Source: Herpetosiphonaceae bacterium
Lineage (GTDB): Bacteria; Chloroflexota; Chloroflexia; Chloroflexales; Kallotenuaceae
Direction of reading: 5' to 3'
Assembly (NCBI GenBank): GCA_013821605.1
Contig: JACDGP010000047.1
Coordinates: 1 to 37,888 of the forward strand
DNA length: 37,888 bases
The position numbers and the translations under genes were made by a program. The notes beneath the pieces were generated by a model, which did no database searches, was not told the DNA's origin, and worked only from the letters and a program-made list of their open reading frames with translations. Positions 17,651 through 24,133 of this stretch are shown here, piece after piece (the stretch's first letter is position 1; each line of letters opens with the position of its first letter).

Positions 17651-17705
17651 GTTAACCCCGACTTAACCTTGCGATTACCGCAATATCACGAGCGGTTGGG
17701 ATACT
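17651..17705 (+). promoter_or_regulatory. Pho-box-like tandem repeats and -10 of the acid phosphatase operon
   Basis: Consecutive 11-nt units are GTTAACCCCGA (17651), CTTAACCTTGC (17662), GATTACCGCAA (17673) and a weak TATCACGAGCG (17684-17694). Five nt (GTTGG) and GATACT (17700-17705) follow. The 11-nt spacing of TTAAC-like cores is that of PhoB/PhoP-family binding sites. A start site 6-8 nt after the -10 would fall at the ATG (17713), suggesting a leaderless mRNA. Confidence 0.65.
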
Positions 17706-17712
17706 GCTACCC

Positions 17713-18720
17713 ATGGATAGATCTACGCGTTCGCTCGGGACGATACGAGAATATGGGCGTAACCCCGTGCGCTTTTTGGTGATGGGCGACACCGGCACCG
17801 GCACTCCGGAGCAATACCAGGTAGCAGCAGCTGCGACCTCTATCAGCCGCAACCTTGGCTGTGATTTCATCCTAGGTCTTGGCGACAATATCTACGAATT
17901 CGGCGTCCGAAGTGCTTATGACACTCAGTTTGAGAACAAATTCGAGCAACCGTACCGTGAATTGAATGTGCCCTTCTATTTTGTGTTGGGCAACCATGAT
18001 AATAGCAGTGATTTGCTTGAGGGCGATGGTCGGCAGAACTGCAATGGTAACTACCAGGTCGCATACCATTACCGGAAGGACCGATTAAGCAACAAGTGGC
18101 AGATGCCAGCCCGCTACTATACCTTCCGCTATGGACCGGTCCAGTTCTTCGCACTCGATACCAATCCGCTGATGGGCGTTGACCCGTACTGGCCGGCTGC
18201 ATACAGCGCGGCACAGCGTCTGTGGCTTGAGCAGGCCCTGACCACTAGCACCGCCGCTTGGAAGATCGTGTACGGGCACCATCCTTATCGTTCTAATGGC
18301 TTTCATGGTGATGCCGGCAGCTATGACCAGATGCCGGGCGAAGGGCAGGGCGTTCGCCAGTTTTTGGAGCAAAGCGTGTTAGGCAAAGCCGACCTATATC
18401 TAGCCGGGCATGATCACAATCTGATGTGGTTGACACCTAAGCCAAGCCACGGCAACACCCAATTAGTTATTTGTGGGGCTGGGGGCCGCACGGGGCCTTT
18501 GATCGATCCCCAGCGTAATCCTACCTTTTTTCAGACGAACGATAGCTTGGGCTTTGCCTGGTTCGAAATCGCAGGCCGGACGCTGCACAGCATCTTCTAT
18601 AATGGCGAGGGCAACCAACTCTTCGAGCACACGGTGCTCCAGAGTGAGCCTACAGTCGTTGACATGGGTCATCAGCGGACGCGTTCGCCCTTCCCGGTGA
18701 GCGCCCACCTGCAGAAATGA
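17713..18720 (+). CDS. Purple-acid-phosphatase-like metallophosphoesterase (ACP5/TRAP type)
   Basis: This dimetal phosphoesterase hydrolyses phosphomonoesters or diesters. The 335-aa protein has the family metal ligands in order: GDTG (Asp26), GLGDNIY (Asp58 and Tyr61, the tyrosine being the purple acid phosphatase hallmark), GNHD (Asn94, His95), GHHP (His189) and GHDHN (His233, His235). The order and spacing match tartrate-resistant acid phosphatase. No signal peptide is seen, so a cytoplasmic or membrane-surface role is possible. No ribosome binding site precedes the ATG, which fits the proposed leaderless start. It heads a three-gene operon with overlapping ends and a Pho-box-like promoter. 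In that context it may release phosphate from phospholipid-derived substrates, by analogy with PlcP beside glycolipid synthases; that role is inference. Confidence 0.85.
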   Translation: MDRSTRSLGTIREYGRNPVRFLVMGDTGTGTPEQYQVAAAATSISRNLGCDFILGLGDNIYEFGVRSAYDTQFENKFEQPYRELNVPFYFVLGNHDNSSDLLEGDGRQNCNGNYQVAYHYRKDRLSNKWQMPARYYTFRYGPVQFFALDTNPLMGVDPYWPAAYSAAQRLWLEQALTTSTAAWKIVYGHHPYRSNGFHGDAGSYDQMPGEGQGVRQFLEQSVLGKADLYLAGHDHNLMWLTPKPSHGNTQLVICGAGGRTGPLIDPQRNPTFFQTNDSLGFAWFEIAGRTLHSIFYNGEGNQLFEHTVLQSEPTVVDMGHQRTRSPFPVSAHLQK

Positions 18721-18728
18721 GGCAAAGC

Positions 18729-19340
18729 ATGGAACAGCAAACAGCTGCGATCTGTATCTCGATTTACGGTCGCTGTGAAGCAGACCGAGCGCACTGGAAC
18801 TGGCTGGCCGTCGACGGTGACGAGCAATCGCTCGCCGAAGAGCAGGGCGTGGCGGAGCCCAATCCTGAGGTCGGTGCGAACGAGGCACATGCAATCGCGA
18901 CACTATCAGCCCTGCGTTGGGCTAGGGAACAAGAGCTCCAAGACGTAGTCCTATGCATTGATGATCAGGAGTTTGTGTGCTATTTGACCGGTGAGGCCAC
19001 ACCTTCGCCCTATCTCGCCGTCTTGATCGCCCCAATTCTGCCCTTGGTTGAAGAAGTGAGCGGGAGTGTGGAATGTGTGGCAGCATATGTGCCCACAGTG
19101 CCTGCATTCCACGAACCGGGCGATGATCAAGCGATTGTTGGGGTAACACCGCCGCAGGCGCAGCGCCAAGTTGTGCAGGATGTTGAGCAGTGGCTTGCGG
19201 CATGGCCTACAATTCGGGGTAAACTTGCACCATTGATCGCACTCGACGCCGATGTTCATGCTGTTCCACTGGAAGCATTAGCTCAAGTGGATACATTAAT
19301 CGCAACACTGGCGACGCTGATACCGGAGTCTTCACGATGA
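18729..19340 (+). CDS. RNase H-like-fold protein lacking part of the catalytic set, function unknown
   Basis: The 203-aa protein has an N-terminal half resembling the RNase H/RVT_3 fold. A first strand pair (AAICISIYGRC) is followed by ANEAHAIATLSALRWAREQELQDVVLCIDDQEFVCYL (given in outline), which parallels the 'NNxAEyxALixGLxxA...vxGDSqLV' block of RNase HI-like proteins. The first catalytic Asp (TDGS in RNase HI) is Tyr here and the Glu position is His; only the Asp in IDDQ remains. It is probably not a nuclease. ATG at 18717 overlaps the phosphatase stop, but TGAGG 6-7 nt before ATG 18729 favours the latter. It overlaps the glycosyltransferase gene by 4 nt. The fold assignment is by eye. 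Confidence 0.5.
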   Translation: MEQQTAAICISIYGRCEADRAHWNWLAVDGDEQSLAEEQGVAEPNPEVGANEAHAIATLSALRWAREQELQDVVLCIDDQEFVCYLTGEATPSPYLAVLIAPILPLVEEVSGSVECVAAYVPTVPAFHEPGDDQAIVGVTPPQAQRQVVQDVEQWLAAWPTIRGKLAPLIALDADVHAVPLEALAQVDTLIATLATLIPESSR

Positions 19341-20569
19341 TGATGTCTTTTGTGGTGGCAGTGGGCCTGTTCGTGTGTGTCGTGTTGCTGTGCGTCGTCG
19401 GTATGCTGTGGAGGCAGCGTAAGGACGCGGTACCCGCCATCAAGGAGCCGTCGAACGGTAGTTATTGTGTGTTAATCCTGACTGCTGCGGTTGGTGGTGG
19501 CCATGTGGCGGCCGGCCGGGCACTGCAAGTCGACATCGAGCAGGCGGGTCATCAAGCTATCGTCCGTGATGGTATGCACGATCTCAGTCCGTCGCTCGAT
19601 TGGCTGGTGCGTACAGTCTATGCTAGTCAACTCAAGCATCGTTCTCAGTCGGCAGCCATGATTTTCTGGTTGACCTCGCAGCCGGCGGTCGCGGCTGCTG
19701 TTCGCGCCTTGATCGGCTTTTGTTATGGCTATCGTCTGCTACAGGTAGCTCAGCAGTTGCAGCCGGACATCGTCGTCTCGACCTATCCGCTGGTCACCAG
19801 TGCGCTTGGCTACTTACGTAGGCGAGGAAAGCTAGCCATGCCGGTGGTAGCGCTCATTCCCGATTATGGCGTGCATCCGCTGTGGGTTGCACCCGCGATT
19901 GACCTACATCTCGTAGCCAGCCGCCTTTCGGCCCAACTTGCCGAGCGCGCGGGCGGTCAAGTGCTCGTGGCACGTTTGCCCGTCGCTCCGGCTTATCGAA
20001 GTGCGCTCGTACGGGCCGAGGCGCGGCAACTGCTCGGCTTGCCGCATGAGCCATTTATAGCGCTGATTGTGGGTGGGGCATGGGGCGCCGGGGATCTCGA
20101 AGGGATGACCAGGCATGTAGCTAGGTCGGGCGCATATACGATCGTCGTTACCGGCCATAACCTGGCTTTACGAGACCAATTAGTCACGCGTTTTGCTGCC
20201 GAGTCCAATGTGCATATCTTGGGCTGGACCGAGGAGATGCGGCGACTGATGGCGGCAGCAGACTGTATCCTCCAAAATGCTGGCGGCATGACGTGTTTGG
20301 AGGCGATGGAGGCACGACTGCCGATCGTGCTCTTTGACCCGATCCGCGGACATGGTGAGTTCAATGCCACGATTATGGAACAGGCCAGATTGGCCTCTTG
20401 GCCACGAACAGGTGCAGCACTCGAAGCACTACTCCGTAGCGCGAGGTTGGACAAACGATCACTTCCCGCGCCCCACCGAGAGGCCGCTCCGGCGGCTGCT
20501 ATGTTGATGCTGGCGTTAGCACAAACGAGCTTGTCTGAAGTTGCTCAAGGTAGCTTAACCCTAGCGTAA
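19337..20569 (+). CDS. MGDG-synthase/UgtP-type diacylglycerol glycosyltransferase (GT28)
   Basis: This enzyme probably transfers a sugar from a UDP-sugar to diacylglycerol at the membrane to make glycolipid. The 410-aa protein starts with a single membrane helix (about 4-25). It then has the MGDG_synth N-terminal motif AVGGGHVAAGRAL (51-63), the block VSTYPLVTSALGYLRRRG, VVALIPDYGVHPLWV, and the C-terminal GT28 donor site NAGGMTCLEAMEARLPIVLFDP with GHGEFNA replacing the GQE-x-NA pattern. The related MurG family has a different N-terminus and a narrower role in cell-wall synthesis. The ATG overlaps the previous stop (ATGA), with GGAG 8 nt upstream. Its place behind an acid phosphatase and a Pho-type promoter suggests phospholipid replacement when phosphate is short. 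Confidence 0.8.
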   Translation: MMMSFVVAVGLFVCVVLLCVVGMLWRQRKDAVPAIKEPSNGSYCVLILTAAVGGGHVAAGRALQVDIEQAGHQAIVRDGMHDLSPSLDWLVRTVYASQLKHRSQSAAMIFWLTSQPAVAAAVRALIGFCYGYRLLQVAQQLQPDIVVSTYPLVTSALGYLRRRGKLAMPVVALIPDYGVHPLWVAPAIDLHLVASRLSAQLAERAGGQVLVARLPVAPAYRSALVRAEARQLLGLPHEPFIALIVGGAWGAGDLEGMTRHVARSGAYTIVVTGHNLALRDQLVTRFAAESNVHILGWTEEMRRLMAAADCILQNAGGMTCLEAMEARLPIVLFDPIRGHGEFNATIMEQARLASWPRTGAALEALLRSARLDKRSLPAPHREAAPAAAMLMLALAQTSLSEVAQGSLTLA

Positions 20570-20628
20570 TCACGCATAACGCAATCGCGCTATCGTCAAG
20601 TGCGTGTACAGCGTCGTGCTTTCCGCGT

Positions 20629-21051
20629 TTACACCTGAGCTTCCTCATCAGGAGTGGTTGACTCAAGGCTTACTCCGGTTTGCTCTGCTAGGGCAGCCTC
20701 GCATAGCTCGCGACAGAAATCCTCGATATACCCAGGCACCTGATCCTCATAACCTAGCTCTTGTAAAACAGGATCGGTCCGTATGATGGTTAACCAAAGG
20801 GCATCCGAAAGAATGAGATCGGCAGCGATGACTTGCCCGTTCATATAGAAGCGGGCTCCACTCAGCTTACCCGGCGTCTGCTCCTCCGCTGCGTGCAACC
20901 GCCCGAAGGCGTTGATATGGTTCACGCAAGGCCCATAGCAGAACACTTCCACCGGTACACCCGCTTGCCGGGCTTGTGTTACGACCGCCGCATAAAGTGC
21001 AGGTCGTAACTCTAATGGGACGATGACGCGGTGGTTTGATGATAAAGCCAA
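20629..21051 (-). CDS. Small protein of unknown function downstream of xfp
   Basis: From the chosen start the protein is 140 aa, soluble and alpha/beta in character. It has VIVPLELRPALYAAVVTQARQAGVPVEVFCYGPCVNHINAFG at the N-terminus (shown only to orient the reader) and an acidic tail. No family was recognised. The frame is open from a GTG at 21090, but a perfect AGGAGG lies 8 nt before the TTG at 21051, which is therefore the likely start. It follows xfp by 59 nt on the same strand and could be co-transcribed. It converges with the glycosyltransferase gene; the 59-nt gap 20570-20628 shows no convincing terminator. Confidence 0.55.
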   Translation of the reverse strand: MALSSNHRVIVPLELRPALYAAVVTQARQAGVPVEVFCYGPCVNHINAFGRLHAAEEQTPGKLSGARFYMNGQVIAADLILSDALWLTIIRTDPVLQELGYEDQVPGYIEDFCRELCEAALAEQTGVSLESTTPDEEAQV

Positions 21052-21110
21052 TTGATACGCCTCCTGCTTATATATCGTGCTGTCGCGCACGAAAAATGGT
21101 CGGTACGTCG

Positions 21111-23555
21111 CTAGTCCTCAGCTGTAGACCAGACCCAATCCCGTATTTCCGGCAGATCCTCGAAATGCGTCCGTGCATAAGCCGTCGCCCATGCAAGCAT
21201 GTCATCGCACGCGTCAATCAACATCGCCGCACGTAATCCTACGCGTGTTGAGCGCCGTAACGCCTCAATACACAGGTGATAACGGCTCATGCTGTTCAGC
21301 ATCACCATGAAGAACGGGGTCGTAGTAGTGCCTTGCTCCATAAAGCCCCGCACATGAAAACGCTCAGCATTGGTTCGTCCATGGACAATCTCGTGGATCG
21401 CACGCTGGTAGCCGTGGAAGGCGAAGATGACCGGCTTGTCGTCCGTAAATAGCTCAACAAAGCGTGCTTCACTCATGCCATGTGGATGCGATTCTGGGCG
21501 AAACAAGGTCATCAGATCGACGACATTGACGACGCGCACCTTCAACTCGGGGGCATGCTCACGCAGCCACCACGCTGCGGCCACGACTTCCAGTGTCGGG
21601 ATATCACCCGCCGCCGCTAACACGACATCGGGCTCATCGCCGTGATCGTTGCTCGCCCACTCCCAAATGGAAGCTCCATCCGCGCAATGCTTCATTGCCG
21701 CATCCATGGTGAGCCATTGCAACTGCGGCTGCTTATCGATCACGATCAAGTTCACATAGTTCCGGCTACGGAAGCAGTGATCGGCAACTGACAGCAAGCA
21801 ATTCGCATCCGGTGGCAGGTAAATGCGGGTGACGGTGCCGCGCTTCGACAGCATCACGTCGATCAGGCCCGGTCCTTGGTGGCTGAAGCCGTTATGATCG
21901 TTGCGCCAGCAGGTCGACGTCAACAAGATATTCAAGGAGGCGACCGGCGCACGCCATGGCAGCTTAACGGCTTCTTCGAGCCACTTCGTATGTTGGACGG
22001 TCATCGACGCTGAGACCATCGCGAAGGCCTCGTACGTCGCAAAGAGACCGTGGCGACCCGTCAGCAGATAACCTTCTAACCAGCCCTGGCAGAGATGTTC
22101 GCTCAGCACCTCCAGAACGCGACCATCGGCAGCGACGTGATCATCAATATCGATGATCGTGCCGACGAAGCAACGGTTCTCGACTTCGAAGACGTTGCCC
22201 AGTCGATTCGAGTTGGCCTCGTCCGGACTGAAGAGCCGGAAATTTTGTTGCTGTGCGTTGCGGATAAAGATATCCCGGAGCCAGAGGCCTAGCTGGCGCG
22301 TCGACTCATGGTGCTCCGTGGCCGGCTGTGGCACCGCCAGCGCATAGTCCCGAAAACTTGGTAGATCAAGCTCGGCCAGCAGCTTGCCGCCATTCGCATG
22401 CGGATTCGCGCCCATACGTCTGGCACCCGTGGGTGCAAGCGCGGCAAGCACCGGTATCAGTTGTCCCGTCTCGTCGAAGAGTTGCTCCGGCCGGTAACTG
22501 TGCATCCAAGCTTCGAGCATCGCCAGTTGGGCAGGATCGGATTTCACGGTCTCTAGTGGAACTTGATGGGCGCGGAAGGTCCCTTCGACGGCGTGGCCCG
22601 CGACCTCCTTAGGACCGGTCCAACCTTTCGGGGTGCGCAGCACGATCACCGGCCAGCGTGGCTGGCCGGTAAAGCCATGTGCGCGGGCCTCCTGCTGTAT
22701 GGCTCGGATACGGGTGTAGCAAAGGTCTAGAGTCGCGGCCAAGGCCTGGTGCATCTGCAGCGGGTCATCGCCCGCCACCACATGCACCTCGTAGCCATGA
22801 CCCTCAAGCAGACAACGTACAGCGTCGTCACTCGAACGACCTAATACAGTCGGGTTCGCGATTTTGTAGCCGTTGAGATGCAAGATTGGGAGCACAGCAC
22901 CATCGCGCACAGGATTCAAAAAACTGATACTTTTCCACGAGCCCTCAAGGGGCCCGGTCTCCGCCTCACCATCGCCAACCACGGCAGCGACGATCAGATC
23001 AGGGTTATCGAAGGCAGCTCCAAAGGCGTGGACAAGCACATACCCAAGCTCACCTCCCTCATGAATCGAGCCGGGCGTCGGCACACTCACATGACTCGGG
23101 ACGCCGCCGGGTGTAGAAAATTGGCGAAAGAAGCGCTCCAACCCGGCTGCGCTTCCTTCGATCTCGGGATACACTTCCGAGTACGTGCCTTCAAGATACA
23201 CGTTTGCCAGCAGGGCCGGTCCACCATGGCCTGGTCCGGCGAGAAATATGACATCGGCGTCGCGCTCCCGAATCAGCCGGTTGAGGTGTACATAGAGCAG
23301 ACTCAGACCGGGCGAGGTGCCCCAATGACCTAGTAAGCGCGGTTTGATATGATCGGGGCGTAGTGGTTCGCGCAAGAGTGGATTGGCCTGGAGGTAAATC
23401 TGGCCGACCGTGAGGTAGTTGGCAGCCTGCCAGTAACGATGCATGCTGGTGAGGAGCTCTTCCCCCAATGGTCCGTCTTCCACGAGGGCGGCCTGATGTG
23501 CAACAGCGCCGCCACTATTAACAGCGCTCGAGATCGTGGGATCAAACTCAAACAT
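21111..23555 (-). CDS. xfp: Xylulose-5-phosphate/fructose-6-phosphate phosphoketolase
   Basis: This thiamine-diphosphate enzyme splits xylulose-5-P or fructose-6-P to acetyl phosphate plus glyceraldehyde-3-P or erythrose-4-P. The 814-aa protein has the normal length and family blocks: [31 protein letters not shown] (105-115), the TPP motif region [14 protein letters not shown] (194-207), [16 protein letters not shown], and C-terminal-half motifs such as [16 protein letters not shown]. The frame is open to 23600, but AAGGA 7 nt before the ATG at 23555 supports the shorter start. That ATG overlaps the tail of a broken acetate kinase gene, the enzyme that would normally turn acetyl phosphate into acetate plus ATP. 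Confidence 0.95.
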   Translation of the reverse strand: MFEFDPTISSAVNSGGAVAHQAALVEDGPLGEELLTSMHRYWQAANYLTVGQIYLQANPLLREPLRPDHIKPRLLGHWGTSPGLSLLYVHLNRLIRERDADVIFLAGPGHGGPALLANVYLEGTYSEVYPEIEGSAAGLERFFRQFSTPGGVPSHVSVPTPGSIHEGGELGYVLVHAFGAAFDNPDLIVAAVVGDGEAETGPLEGSWKSISFLNPVRDGAVLPILHLNGYKIANPTVLGRSSDDAVRCLLEGHGYEVHVVAGDDPLQMHQALAATLDLCYTRIRAIQQEARAHGFTGQPRWPVIVLRTPKGWTGPKEVAGHAVEGTFRAHQVPLETVKSDPAQLAMLEAWMHSYRPEQLFDETGQLIPVLAALAPTGARRMGANPHANGGKLLAELDLPSFRDYALAVPQPATEHHESTRQLGLWLRDIFIRNAQQQNFRLFSPDEANSNRLGNVFEVENRCFVGTIIDIDDHVAADGRVLEVLSEHLCQGWLEGYLLTGRHGLFATYEAFAMVSASMTVQHTKWLEEAVKLPWRAPVASLNILLTSTCWRNDHNGFSHQGPGLIDVMLSKRGTVTRIYLPPDANCLLSVADHCFRSRNYVNLIVIDKQPQLQWLTMDAAMKHCADGASIWEWASNDHGDEPDVVLAAAGDIPTLEVVAAAWWLREHAPELKVRVVNVVDLMTLFRPESHPHGMSEARFVELFTDDKPVIFAFHGYQRAIHEIVHGRTNAERFHVRGFMEQGTTTTPFFMVMLNSMSRYHLCIEALRRSTRVGLRAAMLIDACDDMLAWATAYARTHFEDLPEIRDWVWSTAED

Positions 23556-24014
23556 GGTGTGTTCCTTCCCTTGAGAGGAGATGGTAGGTGTGCCAAGCAA
23601 TCATTCGATCTGCGTCCGTCGCCATCACGCGCACGACGACCGGATTGTCATCGCGCGAAATCACCGGCGCATGCTCGGCGTTACGGTCTGGATCAAGTGG
23701 AAGGACGTATCGAAGCATACGACCTGCGGGAGTTGCGGATAGCACTTTGTCATAACTTCAATGCTCCGGGACAATGCTGTCGGAGCCCCTCAAGCAGCGC
23801 TTGTAAGCCAGCGTCATGGGTCGCAGGTGACGTTGTTTGATCAAGCAGAGTTACGCCCGACGCATCTTGTGAGCCGGAGCTGACTATCAGCATGGCCAAT
23901 CCGTTCGATCTGGACCGTGAGTTCCAGTGTCACGACAGGCTCAAAGATGTAGAGCGCAGCCTTGAGGCTCGAAGAACCAGTGTTGAGCGTGAGGAGACGC
24001 ATGCTTTGCTCCAT
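23548..24014 (-). pseudogene. ackA: Degenerate acetate kinase gene (ackA remnant) upstream of xfp
   Basis: Translating the minus strand gives pieces of acetate kinase in three frames. Piece 1 (24014 to about 23871) begins with MRLLTLNTGSSSLKAALY, the phosphate-binding N-terminus of AckA, and runs to ERIGHADSQLRL. After a frameshift, piece 2 (23872-23750) reads DASGVTLLDQTTSPATHDAG then LQALLEGLRQH before a stop. Piece 3 (about 23762-23696) holds QLPQVVCFDTSFH, equivalent to the QxxVxxFDTAFH block. Piece 4 (about 23703-23548) is the AckA C-terminus, LDPDRNAEHAPVIS through [14 protein letters not shown]. Some 60 residues are missing between pieces 2 and 3, and about 200 between 3 and 4, so the active-site core is gone. 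AGGA lies 7 nt before the original ATG. The final stop overlaps the xfp start, so the genes were once coupled. Confidence 0.85.
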
Positions 24015-24078
24015 GTTCTGTTCCTGTTTTCACAATGCTTTCGTTGTGTCTTGCTGTCAGCAGGTAGCAGAAACGTCT

Positions 24079-24111
24079 GATCGGGATGGCAACCCAGTTG
24101 CCATCCCGGTC
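24079..24111 (-). terminator. Strong hairpin after the beta-propeller phosphoesterase gene
   Basis: GATCGGGATGGCAAC (24079-24093) and GTTGCCATCCCGGTC (24097-24111) form a 15-bp stem with one G-T pair and a 3-nt loop, about 22 nt past the stop of the 24134-26797 gene. The tail on the minus strand is AGACGTTTCTGC, without a long U-tract. Confidence 0.55.
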
Positions 24112-24133
24112 AACGACACCGCTGAGCTATTAA

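Noticed and set aside
23548-23745. A stand-alone 55-65-codon gene coupled to xfp
   Set aside because: Its sequence is the C-terminal end of acetate kinase, and the rest of that gene is found in other frames just upstream, so it is part of a pseudogene.
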